From assembly GCA_020025015.1 (NCBI GenBank), contig JAHHSV010000001.1:43909-107908 (forward strand): a DNA stretch of 64,000 nucleotides, read 5' to 3'. The stretch comes from Anaeroplasmataceae bacterium (GTDB lineage: Bacteria; Bacillota_I; Bacilli_A; Acholeplasmatales; Anaeroplasmataceae). The notes under the pieces were generated by a model that saw only the letters and a list, made by a program, of their open reading frames with translations, ran no database searches and was not told where the DNA came from. This document shows, piece by piece, positions 6,615 through 16,049 of this stretch. The position numbers were made by a program, and so were the translations under genes. Numbering within the stretch: the stretch's first letter is position 1; each line of letters opens with the position of its first letter.

Positions 6615-9125
6615 TTACTCTAAATTATTTTCCTCTAAAGTTTCTTCAACTGAATCATCATCCTTATCAACTAAGGCAATTGTTGAAATCATTTGATCAT
6701 CCTTTAGCTTAATTAATCTTACACCCTGACTAGCTCGACCTATTAGGCTTATATCAGCGATATGCATTCTAATAATCATACCCTTATCAGTTGTAATAAT
6801 TAAATCCTTATCCTCGTTTACGGCCTTTAGGGTTACAAGCTTACCATTTTTCTCAGTAACATTCAAAGCCTTAACACCCATACCACCACGGGTTTGTAGA
6901 CGATATTCAGAAACATCACTACGTTTACCATAGCCATGCTCTGTTACTACTAATATTTCATGAACGTTTTCATCAACTAAGGCCATACCAACAATTGAAT
7001 CATCATCGCTTAAGGTCATACCCTTTACACCTGAGGCATTTCTACCCATTGATCTAACATCAGTTTCTTTAAAGCGAATAGACTTGCCATTAGATGCACC
7101 TAGGATTATCTCCTTAGTATCATCTGTTAAGGATACCTGGAATAATTCATCATCCTCACGTAGGCTTATTGCAATCTTACCATTAGATCTGATTGACATA
7201 AATTCAGAAACTGGAGTACGCTTTACAATACCCTTCTTAGTTGTAAAGAATAAATAATGTTTCTCATCTAAATCAGAAGGAATTCTTGTTACAGCTGTTA
7301 AAACCTCATTTTCTTCAAATTGAATTAGATTTACTAAAGGTAAGCCCTTTGCAGTTCTTGAAGATTCAGGAATTTGATAACCCTTAATTGCATATACCTT
7401 TCCTAAATTAGTGAAGAAATATAGGTAATCATGAGTAGATGTAGCTACTGTATGACAAACTATATCATTTTCCTTAGTCTTAATACCAGTAATACCTACA
7501 CCACCACGGTTTTGAACACGATAAACGTCCTGCTTCATACGCTTAGCATAGCCATGCTCAGTAATTGTAATAATTACATCCTCACGTGGAATTAAGTCCT
7601 CGTTTTCAATATTTAAATCTGTATGTAATGAAATTTCTGATTTTCTTTCATCACCATACTTATTTTTGATTTCAAGCATTTCTTGCTCGATGATTTCAAG
7701 CTTCATTTCCTCACTTGCTAAAATGTTACGATAAATTTCAACCTGTTTAGTTAAATCATCACGCTCTTGAATAATCTTTTCTCTATTTAAACCAGATAAA
7801 CGCTTAATTTGCATATCTAGAATAGCTTGAGCTTGAATATCAGTTAAGTTAAATCTTTCAATTAGCTTTTCTTTTTCGCTACCATCATTTGTTGAACGAA
7901 TAATTTGAATTATTTCATCAATATTATCTTGGGCAATAATGTAGCCCTCTAAAATATGTAATCTAGCTAAGGCCTTTTCTAAATCAAATTGAGTACGACG
8001 AGTAACAATTTCTACCTGGAACTTTAAGTATTCCTCTAGAATTTGCTTTAGGGTTACTGTCTTTGGTTCATTATTAACTAAACAAATCATATTAATACCG
8101 TAGCTTGTTTGCAACTGAGTATATTTATATAAGTTATTTAGCATTACCTCAGGATTTACATCCTTACGTAATTCAATAACAATTCTAATACCCTTACGGT
8201 TTGATTCATCACGAATATCAGTAATACCCTCAACTATCTTATCCTTAGCAATTCCTGCAATACGCTCGATTAAACGAGTCTTATTAACCATATATGGAAT
8301 TTCGGTTACGATGATTGAATTTTTACCATTTTTCTCATTAGTTTCAATATCCGCTTTAGCACGAATAACAATTGTACCATTACCGGTTGTATAACCATTT
8401 CTTAAACCAGTAAGGCCTAAAATTTGGCCTCCTGTAGGGAAATCTGGGCCTTTGATGTATTCCATTAATTCTTCAATTTCAATCTCAGGATTATGGATTA
8501 ATGCAACTAAGCCATCAATTACCTCACCTAAATTATGAGGAGGAATATTAGTTGCCATACCTACGGCAATACCGGTTGCACCATTGACAAGTAAATTTGG
8601 AATATGGCAAGGAATTACAACTGGTTCCTTTTCTGTACCATCATAGTTATCGATGAAATCTACTGTGTTCTTATCGATATCTCTAACCATTTCCATGGCA
8701 ATTTTACTCATACGAGCTTCAGTATAACGCATTGCGGCAGCACCATCACCGTCAATGTTACCGAAGTTACCATGACCATCTACTAAGGTATAACGATAGT
8801 TAAATGGCTGAGCCATTCTTACCATTGCTTCATAAATAGAAGAGTCACCATGTGGGTGATACTTACCCATAACGTCACCAACGATACGTGCTGATTTTTT
8901 ATGAGCTACGTTTGAATATACACCCATTTCATTCATGCCATAAATAATACGACGTTGAACTGGCTTTAAACCATCTCTAATATCAGGAAGTGCACGGCTT
9001 ACAATAACTGACATTGCATAATTTAAGAATGATCTTTCAAGCTTTTCATTTATGTTTAAGGTTTCTATACGGTCGTTTTCTGTAACCTCGGCTTCAAGAA
9101 ACTCTTCATTATCATGTTTACTCAT
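6615..9125 (-). CDS. gyrA: DNA gyrase subunit A
   Basis: 836 residues, the breakage-rejoining subunit of gyrase. The active-site tyrosine is Y134 in AAMRYTE. The quinolone pocket KYHPHGDSSIYE has Ser95 and Glu99 at the positions that usually mutate in resistance, so it looks wild type. The C-terminal beta-pinwheel contains several GxxGxK-type strands and a GyrA-box-like QNRGGVG, which supports gyrase over topoisomerase IV. It starts 11 bp after gyrB with an AGGAGG SD and is the last gene of the operon. Confidence 0.97.
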   Translation of the reverse strand: MSKHDNEEFLEAEVTENDRIETLNINEKLERSFLNYAMSVIVSRALPDIRDGLKPVQRRIIYGMNEMGVYSNVAHKKSARIVGDVMGKYHPHGDSSIYEAMVRMAQPFNYRYTLVDGHGNFGNIDGDGAAAMRYTEARMSKIAMEMVRDIDKNTVDFIDNYDGTEKEPVVIPCHIPNLLVNGATGIAVGMATNIPPHNLGEVIDGLVALIHNPEIEIEELMEYIKGPDFPTGGQILGLTGLRNGYTTGNGTIVIRAKADIETNEKNGKNSIIVTEIPYMVNKTRLIERIAGIAKDKIVEGITDIRDESNRKGIRIVIELRKDVNPEVMLNNLYKYTQLQTSYGINMICLVNNEPKTVTLKQILEEYLKFQVEIVTRRTQFDLEKALARLHILEGYIIAQDNIDEIIQIIRSTNDGSEKEKLIERFNLTDIQAQAILDMQIKRLSGLNREKIIQERDDLTKQVEIYRNILASEEMKLEIIEQEMLEIKNKYGDERKSEISLHTDLNIENEDLIPREDVIITITEHGYAKRMKQDVYRVQNRGGVGITGIKTKENDIVCHTVATSTHDYLYFFTNLGKVYAIKGYQIPESSRTAKGLPLVNLIQFEENEVLTAVTRIPSDLDEKHYLFFTTKKGIVKRTPVSEFMSIRSNGKIAISLREDDELFQVSLTDDTKEIILGASNGKSIRFKETDVRSMGRNASGVKGMTLSDDDSIVGMALVDENVHEILVVTEHGYGKRSDVSEYRLQTRGGMGVKALNVTEKNGKLVTLKAVNEDKDLIITTDKGMIIRMHIADISLIGRASQGVRLIKLKDDQMISTIALVDKDDDSVEETLEENNLE

Positions 9126-9135
9126 AAGCTACCTC

Positions 9136-11034
9136 CTATATATCAATATCACTTGCATATTGAGCATTCTCTTGAATGAATTTCTTACGAGGCTCTACCT
9201 CATCACCCATTAAAATCTCAAACATCTTATCTGCTAAAATAGCATCATCTAATTCTACTCTTGTTAATGTACGCTTTGCTGGATCCATTGTTGTTTCCCA
9301 TAATTGCTCAGCATCCATCTCACCAAGACCTTTATATCTTTGAATAGCAAGCTTATGGCCTTGCTGCTCTTGCTTATAATTCTCTAATTCATCATCAGAA
9401 TAGCAGTATTTTACTGTCTTACCATATTCTGCCTTATATAATGGAGGTTTAGCTACATAAATGTAACCTGCCTCAACTAATTTAGGCATATAACGATAGA
9501 AGAAGGTTAATAATAAAATTGCAATATGATCACCATCGACATCGGCATCGGTCATGATTACAACTTTATGATATCTAGCCTTAGAAATATCAAAATCATC
9601 ACCAATACCAGCACCAATTGCTTGAATTAGTGATAATATTTCTTTATTGGCTAAAGCCTTATCTAAACGAGCCTTTTGAACATTTAAAACCTTACCACGT
9701 AATGGTAGGATTGCTTGATATTCAGACTCTCTACCATCCTTAGCACTACCACCGGCTGAATCACCCTCGACTATATATAATTCAGATTTAGCAGGGTCCT
9801 TACTACGACAGTCAGCTAATTTACTAGCAAAGCCTAAAGAATCTAACGGACTCTTACGACGAGTAGCTTCCTTAGCCTTACGAGCTGCTACACGGGCGTT
9901 AGCGGCTAAAACACACTTCTCAACGATCATCTTTGCTTCAGCTGGATTTTCATTTAAGAAATCCTCTAAAACCGAACCAAAGATTTGACTAACCATTGTC
10001 TTAACCTCAACGTTACCAAGCTTAGTCTTTGTTTGACCCTCAAACTGAGGATTAGGATGCTTAATTGAAATGATAGCTGTTAAACCCTCACGCATATCAT
10101 CACCAGTTAATTGCTCATCCTTCTTTAATAAATCATGGCTCTTAGCATAATTACCGATAACACGAGTTAAAGCTAATTTAAAGCCATCCTCATGCATACC
10201 ACCTTCAGTAGTCTTGATATTATTAGTAAATGAATAAATACTTGTTGTATAGCTTGTGTTATATTGCATTGCTAATTCAATAGTAATATTATTTTCTTCC
10301 TTATCACAATAAATGATAGAAGGATTTGTTAATTCTTTACCCTCATTTAAAAACTTAATATATTCAATTAAGCCACCCTCGTATTGATAAACATATTCAA
10401 CCATTGGCTCAGCACGTTTATCTCTAATCGTTAAATGAAGCCCCTTGTTTAAAAAGGCAAGCTGCTGAACTCTATTTCTTAGAGTTTCAAAATTATAGGT
10501 TGTACCTTCTCTAAAAATTAAGCTATCAGCCTTAAAGGTTACCTGACTTCCTGTATGAGTAGAAACACCACATTCAGCAAGCTCACTAACTACCTTACCA
10601 CGATTAAAGCTTTCCTCATAAATTTTACCATTACGAGAAACCCTTACCTTTAACCACTCTGATAGAGCGTTAACAACTGAAGCACCTACACCATGTAAAC
10701 CACCTGAGGTTTTATAGGTATTATTATTAAACTTACCACCTGCATTTAAAACTGTAAAAATAGCTTCAACCGCTGGTCTACCTGTCTTTGGATGTAAATC
10801 TACTGGCATACCACGACCATCATCGGTTACACTTATTACATCATCTGGTAAAACCTCGATTTCAATATGAGTTGCAAAGCCAGCTAAGGCCTCATCAATT
10901 GAGTTATCGACAATTTCCCAGACTAAATGGTGTAAGCCTGTAGGTCCGGTTGAACCGATATACATACCTGGTCTAATTCTAACGTGCTCTAGACCCTCTA
11001 ATAGCTCGATGCTTTTAGCATTATATTGTCCCAT
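9136..11034 (-). CDS. gyrB: DNA gyrase subunit B
   Basis: 632 residues, the ATPase subunit. The GHKL ATP site is seen in DNSIDEA, DDGRGMP and GLHGVGASVVNALS; QTKTKLGN carries the conserved Lys loop. The TOPRIM domain shows EGDSAGGSAK and the acidic MTDADVDGDHI. Length matches Gram-positive GyrB without the enterobacterial insertion. It stands 14 bp after recF and 11 bp before gyrA, the classic oriC arrangement. Confidence 0.97.
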   Translation of the reverse strand: MGQYNAKSIELLEGLEHVRIRPGMYIGSTGPTGLHHLVWEIVDNSIDEALAGFATHIEIEVLPDDVISVTDDGRGMPVDLHPKTGRPAVEAIFTVLNAGGKFNNNTYKTSGGLHGVGASVVNALSEWLKVRVSRNGKIYEESFNRGKVVSELAECGVSTHTGSQVTFKADSLIFREGTTYNFETLRNRVQQLAFLNKGLHLTIRDKRAEPMVEYVYQYEGGLIEYIKFLNEGKELTNPSIIYCDKEENNITIELAMQYNTSYTTSIYSFTNNIKTTEGGMHEDGFKLALTRVIGNYAKSHDLLKKDEQLTGDDMREGLTAIISIKHPNPQFEGQTKTKLGNVEVKTMVSQIFGSVLEDFLNENPAEAKMIVEKCVLAANARVAARKAKEATRRKSPLDSLGFASKLADCRSKDPAKSELYIVEGDSAGGSAKDGRESEYQAILPLRGKVLNVQKARLDKALANKEILSLIQAIGAGIGDDFDISKARYHKVVIMTDADVDGDHIAILLLTFFYRYMPKLVEAGYIYVAKPPLYKAEYGKTVKYCYSDDELENYKQEQQGHKLAIQRYKGLGEMDAEQLWETTMDPAKRTLTRVELDDAILADKMFEILMGDEVEPRKKFIQENAQYASDIDI

Positions 11035-11048
11035 TTAATCAAATCCTT

Positions 11049-12065
11049 TCATCCTATATTGATTATTAATGCTTTTTCCAATAAATAATTGGGTATTTCT
11101 ATTAAGGAGGTTGTCGTAATAAAGGTTTGATTTTTATGCAAATACTTAACCAAATTACTTTGTCTCCTACTATCTAATTCCGCAAATACATCATCTAATA
11201 GTAAAACTATCTCATCATTATATTTTTTCTTTAAAATTTCAACAATCGCTAGCTTTAAAGCGATCATTATTGTCCTTTGCTGGCCCTGGCTTGCAAAAAT
11301 CCTAGCATCCTTGCCATCAATAAGGATTCTATAATTATCCTTATGAGGTCCAAAGCATGTCATTTTATATTTTAAATCAGTATCGAGCATTGCCTCATAC
11401 TTTAAATCTAAATTATCCTCTAAAAAGCTATAGTCTAAGGCAATTTTTTCAACCTCTAAGCCCTGACTTATTTCTGTTAAGGCCTTATTTACCTTTTGAC
11501 AAAATAAATTCCTATAGCTATTAATAGCCTTCACATAGTTTATAAACTCTGAGGTTATTACCTTTAAAAGCTTTAAATCAGGCTTTGATGCCTTCAATAA
11601 TTCATTACGCTTGCGTAAAAGCTTTTTATAGGTAACTAGCCATTTTAAATATCTTTCATCAATTAAAGATAGATTAATATCTAAAAATTTTCTTCTTTCT
11701 GCATTAGCACCAACTATCGTTTTTAAATCTAAGCTTGAAAACATCACTGCTTTAATATTACCTAAAAATTCCATGTTTTTTCTATCACGATCATTGATAA
11801 AATAGCTTTTTTTATCCTTAGCTAAAATAACCTTTAAGGTTTTATTGGCTTTTAAGGTAATAGAAGCAGAGCTAGCTTCATTATTAATCATTTCCTTATA
11901 GTTATTGGTCCTATGACTTTTAGATGTACTTATAAGATATATAGCCTCTAATATTGAAGTTTTTCCTGAAGCATTTTGGCCCTTAAAAATAACTAGCTTA
12001 TTATTTAAATTTAAGTCCTTATGCTTTAGGTTTCTAAAATTATTTAAGCATAAATTTTCTATCAT
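11049..12065 (-). CDS. recF: DNA replication and repair protein RecF
   Basis: 338 residues. SMC-like ABC ATPase that helps RecO/RecR load RecA at gaps. Walker A is FKGQNASGKTS near residue 32, the ABC signature is SQGQQRT near 260, and Walker B is LLLDDVFAELD. Its ATG overlaps the yaaA stop by 4 bp (ATGA), which implies coupled translation. RecF begins with the expected N-terminal NFRNL beta-hairpin. Confidence 0.95.
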   Translation of the reverse strand: MIENLCLNNFRNLKHKDLNLNNKLVIFKGQNASGKTSILEAIYLISTSKSHRTNNYKEMINNEASSASITLKANKTLKVILAKDKKSYFINDRDRKNMEFLGNIKAVMFSSLDLKTIVGANAERRKFLDINLSLIDERYLKWLVTYKKLLRKRNELLKASKPDLKLLKVITSEFINYVKAINSYRNLFCQKVNKALTEISQGLEVEKIALDYSFLEDNLDLKYEAMLDTDLKYKMTCFGPHKDNYRILIDGKDARIFASQGQQRTIMIALKLAIVEILKKKYNDEIVLLLDDVFAELDSRRQSNLVKYLHKNQTFITTTSLIEIPNYLLEKALIINIG

Positions 12066-12274
12066 ACAAATTCATATTCTGAATCAATTATTTTTACAAT
12101 TGTACCATTATATAACTTTTTGCCACGACGATTTTCTAATTCGCCATTAACCCAAATTTCATTTTCGTGTTCGGCTAAAAAAGCCTTGGCCTCCCCACCT
12201 GAAGAAACATAATCTTCAAGCTTTAAAAGTTGTCCTAGAGTCATATATTCTGTTCTTAATTCTATCTTTTTCAT
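12062..12274 (-). CDS. yaaA: S4-domain RNA-binding protein YaaA
   Basis: 70 residues, almost entirely an S4-like fold (LGQLLKLEDYVSSGGEAKAFL, then VNGELENRRGKKL). Small S4 proteins sit between dnaN and recF in Bacillus and relatives and are thought to bind RNA or ribosomes; the exact function is unknown. It is the first gene of the yaaA-recF-gyrB-gyrA operon here, because a terminator and a promoter separate it from dnaN. Weak GGTG SD. Confidence 0.88.
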   Translation of the reverse strand: MKKIELRTEYMTLGQLLKLEDYVSSGGEAKAFLAEHENEIWVNGELENRRGKKLYNGTIVKIIDSEYEFV

Positions 12275-12293
12275 TTTATCACCACTTTATAAT

Positions 12294-12322
12294 ATTATAT
12301 CATATTTTTTGGCATTTTTAAA
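12294..12322 (-). promoter_or_regulatory. promoter of the yaaA-recF-gyrB-gyrA operon
   Basis: Minus strand: extended -10 TGATATAAT with TATAAT at 12294-12299, 17-bp spacer, weak -35 TTTAAA at 12317-12322. It lies just after the dnaN terminator. Confidence 0.6.
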
Positions 12323-12361
12323 TGATTTAAGCAATAATTAATAAAAAAGTAATAATTTGGC

Positions 12362-12392
12362 AAAAAAAGAAAAAAGGGCTCTAAGGCCCTTT
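12362..12392 (-). terminator. dnaN terminator
   Basis: Minus-strand hairpin AAAGGGC / GCCCTTT with a six-base loop, followed by TTTTTTCTTTTTTT. It cuts dnaN off from the yaaA operon. Confidence 0.8.
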
Positions 12393-12399
12393 AAAATGA

Positions 12400-13545
12400 T
12401 TAATTTTCTAAACGGAAAGGTAAGATAAGCTCAGTTAAATTTGGATTATCTACGCTTCTAATTGTAAACTGACGTAAGCTATTAATGAAAGATAATTCAA
12501 CCTCATTTGAACGTAAAACTCTTAAGGCTTCAATTAAATATTTACTACTAAAGCCAATTACTAATGGTTCAGTTACAACGATATCAGTTGGAATCAAAAT
12601 TTCCTTACCAGCACCTTGGTTATTAGCGCTGCTTAATTCAATCTCATGAGTTTGATCAATCTTTAAGGCTACAGCATTAAAGGTAATTTCTTTATCTCTT
12701 TCACGCTCACCTGGTGATAATAAAGAAACACGGTTAACAGCTGTTAATAATTCATCTTTATTGAATCGTACAACAATTGGAGTTTGCTTTGGAATTATAT
12801 TTGAGCAATCAGGATAATTGCCATCTAATAATCTTGTTTGGAATAAGACATCATTAAACTTAACTAATAGCTTATTTTTAGCTAAATACATATTTAAATC
12901 TAATGATTCATCATAAGCCTCTAAGGCCTTTAATAATTCATCTAAGGACTTTGCTGGTACTGTAATTTCATAATCAGGATATTCAGCTACATCAATAATT
13001 TTTTGACTTAATCTGTAGCTATTAGTAGCAGTTGCGATTAGTTTATTATTAGTAAGCTTTAAATTAACACCAAGTAGCATAGGATTCTTTGTAACGTTAG
13101 AACAAGCAAAAACTGTTTCTAAAATAGTATCCTTTAAAACCTTACAATTAAGTGTAAAAGGATTTTCTAGGGTTACAAAATCGATTGTAGGGTAATCGTT
13201 AGGATCCATTACATTAATTAAGTATTCCTTACGATCAGCTTTAATCATTAACGAACGATCCTCAATTAAGAAAAGTGTAACTTTATTTGAATCGAAAGCT
13301 TTTATTAAATCAATAAATACCTTGCCTGGTACTATTGTCTTGCCGCCTTCTTGAATAGTTAATGAAGGATCCTTTACTAAAACCTCAATACTAATATCTG
13401 AATTAGTTGTAGTTAAAAACACATCGGTATCTGTAACTTCAATTTTAATACCCTCAAGGACCTTCATAGGTGTTTTAGATGGTAAGCCATGATTGACGAT
13501 ATTTAGCTTTTCAAGTAAAACATTTCTGTCGATTGTAAAATTCAT
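12400..13545 (-). CDS. dnaN: DNA polymerase III beta sliding clamp
   Basis: 381 residues, the ring-shaped processivity clamp. The three-fold clamp repeat is recognisable, starting MNFTIDRNVLLEKLN and ending in the family C-terminus that contributes to the client-binding pocket (here ELILPFRLEN, where LPxR is usual). GGAGG SD, 7 bases before the ATG. Its distance from dnaA (159 bp) contains the origin-unwinding region. Confidence 0.96.
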   Translation of the reverse strand: MNFTIDRNVLLEKLNIVNHGLPSKTPMKVLEGIKIEVTDTDVFLTTTNSDISIEVLVKDPSLTIQEGGKTIVPGKVFIDLIKAFDSNKVTLFLIEDRSLMIKADRKEYLINVMDPNDYPTIDFVTLENPFTLNCKVLKDTILETVFACSNVTKNPMLLGVNLKLTNNKLIATATNSYRLSQKIIDVAEYPDYEITVPAKSLDELLKALEAYDESLDLNMYLAKNKLLVKFNDVLFQTRLLDGNYPDCSNIIPKQTPIVVRFNKDELLTAVNRVSLLSPGERERDKEITFNAVALKIDQTHEIELSSANNQGAGKEILIPTDIVVTEPLVIGFSSKYLIEALRVLRSNEVELSFINSLRQFTIRSVDNPNLTELILPFRLEN

Positions 13546-13704
13546 AATTATGCCTCCAAAAACTTAATTTTTTTATTATAATCTTTATATATTATATTAT
13601 TATTACTATTATGAATGTGAATAAGTGGATAAGTCCAAATTATGGCCTTATTACAATAATAATTGTACCACATTTAGTGTGAATAAGATAGTTGATAACC
13701 ACAT
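13546..13704 (-). other. oriC: oriC, downstream part: DnaA boxes, DnaA-trios and AT-rich unwinding region
   Basis: Read on the minus strand, box TTATCCACT (13632-13624) abuts TTATTCACA (13624-13616). Four bases later come consecutive trinucleotides TAA-TAG-TAA-TAA-TAA (13611-13597), then a pure A/T stretch down to about 13560. Another TTATTCACA lies at 13686-13678 and TTATCAACT at 13698-13690. Box, short gap, trio repeats and AT-rich DNA match the basal unwinding system described in Bacillus subtilis, where strand opening also occurs between dnaA and dnaN. Confidence 0.8.
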
Positions 13705-15045
13705 TTAATTCACTTTTTTTAGGATTGTATCAACTGCCATTTTCAATTCCTTATCGCTCTTTAATTCATTATCTATTTTAGTACAACCAGACATAATAGT
13801 TGTATGATCTCTACCACCTAAAATAGTACCTATTTTCTTATAAGGAAGGTCAAACTTTTCCTTTAAGATATACATAGCAATATGTCTAGGTAAAACATAC
13901 TTTTGCTTTCTTTGCGTAGAAATTATATCATTAATACTAATATTATAGAAATGAGCTATAACGCTTAAAACATTCTCGTAATTACTATTATCATCATTTT
14001 GACTAGGCTTTTTAAACTTAGTTAAGGCGTCTAAGGCATCCATAGCGCGTTCTAAAGTTATGTCATCATAATTACATACAGAAGAATGCCACAAAACACG
14101 ATTTAAAGCTCCCTCAAGCTCACGAATATTATCAGGAAAATTCTCAGATATGAAATATAAGACATCATCTGGTACTACCTTAGTCGATAATTCCTGAGCC
14201 TTTCTTCTTAAGATATTAACTCTTTGCTCTAAATTAGGTTTTTTGATATCAACAGTCATACCTTGACTAAATCTAGAGGTTAAACGCTCCATAATACCCT
14301 TAAGCTGATTAGCAGGGCAGTCACTAGTGATAACAATTTGCTTCTTACGATTAACTAAATCATTAAAAAGCTTAAAGAATTCCTGTTGACTTTTCTTGCC
14401 AATTTCAAGCATTTGAATATCATCAACTAATAAGCAATCTAAATTATCGTATTTTTTATTAAATTCAACCATAGTTCCCGATTGAGTAGCCTTGCTATAA
14501 TCTACAATAAAATCATTAGCTTGAACGTAAAGAACCTTAGCATTAATATCTTTATCTAATATATAGTTACCAATCGCTTGCATTAAATGGGTCTTACCTA
14601 AACCAACACCACCAAAGATATATAGTGGGTTTGCAATAATACCAGGTTGATCCGCAACATTAATACTCATACGATAACCAAACATATTAGATTCACCAAC
14701 GACAAATGATTCAAAGTTAAAGTTTTCATTTAAATTATTAAGATAAAGCCGATTATCGTTTTTCATCGCTTGTGGAGCTTCCTTAGTAACTTCACTATCA
14801 AGTACAAACTTAAATTTTAATTTCTCGTCAGTATATTTTTTTAAAACATCATTTATTTTTTCAATATAGATGCTATTTATTTTTGTTTTTATATAAATAT
14901 TAGGTACTAAAACAAAAATCGTACCATTTTGAAATTTGATGACCTCTTTAACGTCCTCAAAAGTCTCCTTGAAGGTATCTTCTCTATAGCAAGACGCTAA
15001 ATTTTCTTTAGTTTTCTCCCATAAATTCTGATAAATATCCTCCAC
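13705..15045 (-). CDS. dnaA: chromosomal replication initiator DnaA
   Basis: 446 residues from the chosen GTG at 15045. Domain I helicase-contact region is N-terminal; the AAA+ domain shows Walker A GGVGLGKTH and Walker B LLVDDIQ; domain IV ends with the DnaA-box-binding signature GRDHTTIMSGC. I prefer GTG 15045 (MEDIYQNLW, as in other Bacilli) because GAGGTGA is spaced correctly; an in-frame GTG at 15054 lies on top of that SD. Expression is probably autoregulated through the boxes on both sides. Confidence 0.96.
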   Translation of the reverse strand: MEDIYQNLWEKTKENLASCYREDTFKETFEDVKEVIKFQNGTIFVLVPNIYIKTKINSIYIEKINDVLKKYTDEKLKFKFVLDSEVTKEAPQAMKNDNRLYLNNLNENFNFESFVVGESNMFGYRMSINVADQPGIIANPLYIFGGVGLGKTHLMQAIGNYILDKDINAKVLYVQANDFIVDYSKATQSGTMVEFNKKYDNLDCLLVDDIQMLEIGKKSQQEFFKLFNDLVNRKKQIVITSDCPANQLKGIMERLTSRFSQGMTVDIKKPNLEQRVNILRRKAQELSTKVVPDDVLYFISENFPDNIRELEGALNRVLWHSSVCNYDDITLERAMDALDALTKFKKPSQNDDNSNYENVLSVIAHFYNISINDIISTQRKQKYVLPRHIAMYILKEKFDLPYKKIGTILGGRDHTTIMSGCTKIDNELKSDKELKMAVDTILKKVN

Positions 15046-15071
15046 AGCAATCACCTCATTTTACTAGTTGT

Positions 15072-15099
15072 ATTATAATATAATCATTGGGGATATCAA
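15072..15099 (-). promoter_or_regulatory. dnaA promoter inside the origin
   Basis: Minus strand TTGATA (15094-15099), 16-bp spacer, TATAAT (15072-15077). DnaA boxes begin about 20 bp upstream, which fits DnaA autorepression. Confidence 0.6.
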
Positions 15100-15106
15100 C
15101 ATAAAG

Positions 15107-15345
15107 TTTTCCACCAAAAAATGTGGATAACTCATTTATCAACTGTCAAAAAATGCCTAAAAATGTGGATAAGTATTAAAAAAAAGGGGAAAACTAGCCC
15201 AAAAATCGCCTTTTTCCACTTTTCCACATGTGTATAGAGATGTTGAAAACTTATCCACATTTTGGATAAAAAAAACTAAAAAAAATGTTGATAAATTATG
15301 TTGATAAAAACATTTTTTTAAAAAAAACATTACAATCTAAAATAA
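15107..15345. other. oriC: oriC, upstream part: DnaA-box cluster
   Basis: Perfect TTATCCACA boxes at 15122-15130 (minus), 15164-15172 (minus) and 15251-15259 (plus). Near-perfect ones: TTATCAACT 15136-15144, TTTTCCACA 15220-15228, and two TTATCAACA-type boxes on the minus strand at 15286-15294 and 15299-15307. The gap between dnaA and rpmH is otherwise A/T-rich with no gene. Transcription diverges from here on both sides. With the dnaA-dnaN gap this makes a bipartite origin. Confidence 0.85.
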
Positions 15346-15404
15346 AATAAAAAGCTAAGAGAATTTTTCATGTTGTTTTCATGAATTTTGTACCTTAAAA
15401 TATA

Positions 15405-15433
15405 TTGACATCTAATTTTATATTTGATAAAAT
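15405..15433 (+). promoter_or_regulatory. rpmH promoter
   Basis: Perfect -35 TTGACA (15405-15410), 17-bp spacer, -10 TAAAAT (15428-15433). Start of transcription near 15440 gives a 5' leader of about 34 nt. Confidence 0.85.
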
Positions 15434-15473
15434 AGTCAACGCATGGTTTCGCGAAGAAAGGCAGGTTATATTG

Positions 15474-15608
15474 ATGAAAAGAACATATCAACCTAACAAA
15501 CGTAAAAGAAAAGTAACTCATGGATTCCGTGTTCGTATGGCATCTAAGAGTGGACGTAAAGTTTTAGCACGTAGACGTCAAAAGGGTAGAAAAAACCTTA
15601 CTGTTTAA
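15474..15608 (+). CDS. rpmH: ribosomal protein bL34
   Basis: 44 residues, very basic, beginning MKRTYQPNKRKRK and ending in the RRRQKGRKNL tail, diagnostic for bL34. Upstream in-frame codons (from 15405) lie inside the promoter and are not translated. bL34 is the usual first gene rightward from dnaA, followed by rnpA. Confidence 0.97.
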   Translation: MKRTYQPNKRKRKVTHGFRVRMASKSGRKVLARRRQKGRKNLTV

Positions 15609-15633
15609 TATAATTTTATAAAATAACAAGACT

Positions 15634-15678
15634 AGGACAACCAGAAAATCAAAAAAATTTTTTAGGTGTCCTTTTTTG
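15634..15678 (+). terminator. terminator or attenuator between rpmH and rnpA
   Basis: AGGACAACC pairs with GGTGTCCT with one bulged A; the loop is A/T-rich and self-complementary, and six T follow. It likely reduces read-through from the highly expressed rpmH into rnpA. Confidence 0.55.
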
Positions 15679-15695
15679 TTTATTTAGGAGAAAAA

Positions 15696-16049
15696 ATGAA
15701 AAAAGAATTTCGCATAAAGAAAGCTCTTGAAATTGAAGAGATAATGAAAGAACAAATTAGCGCTAATGCTTTAGAGCTAAGAATGTTTATCAAATACAAT
15801 AACGAAGAAACCAGCCATTTTCGATATGCGATAAGTGTAGGTAAAAAAATAGGTAATGCCGTTAATAGAAATTATCAAAAAAGAAGGCTAAGAGCCATCT
15901 TTAAGGATAACCAGAATAATATACCAGATAATATTGATATTTTCGTTGTTGCAAAGCCTAGTATTAAAGACTTAGACTATTCTTCTTTAAATAAATTATT
16001 CAACAATTTATTAAAAAAATGTTTAAGTAGAAAAAGGAGAAAACAGTGA
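15696..16049 (+). CDS. rnpA: ribonuclease P protein component
   Basis: 117 residues from ATG 15696, which has AGGAG seven bases upstream; an in-frame ATG at 15666 falls inside the preceding hairpin. It is the protein cofactor of RNase P for tRNA 5' maturation. The RNR motif is clear: KKIGNAVNRN followed by KRRLR. The last 4 bp overlap the yidC start (GTGA). Confidence 0.95.
   Translation: MKKEFRIKKALEIEEIMKEQISANALELRMFIKYNNEETSHFRYAISVGKKIGNAVNRNYQKRRLRAIFKDNQNNIPDNIDIFVVAKPSIKDLDYSSLNKLFNNLLKKCLSRKRRKQ

Noticed and set aside
12954..14100. Antisense and other-strand reading frames across dnaN, dnaA, ribosomal and rnf genes.
   Set aside because: They lack ribosome-binding sites and recognisable domains, and they lie opposite certain genes, so they are shadows of coding bias.
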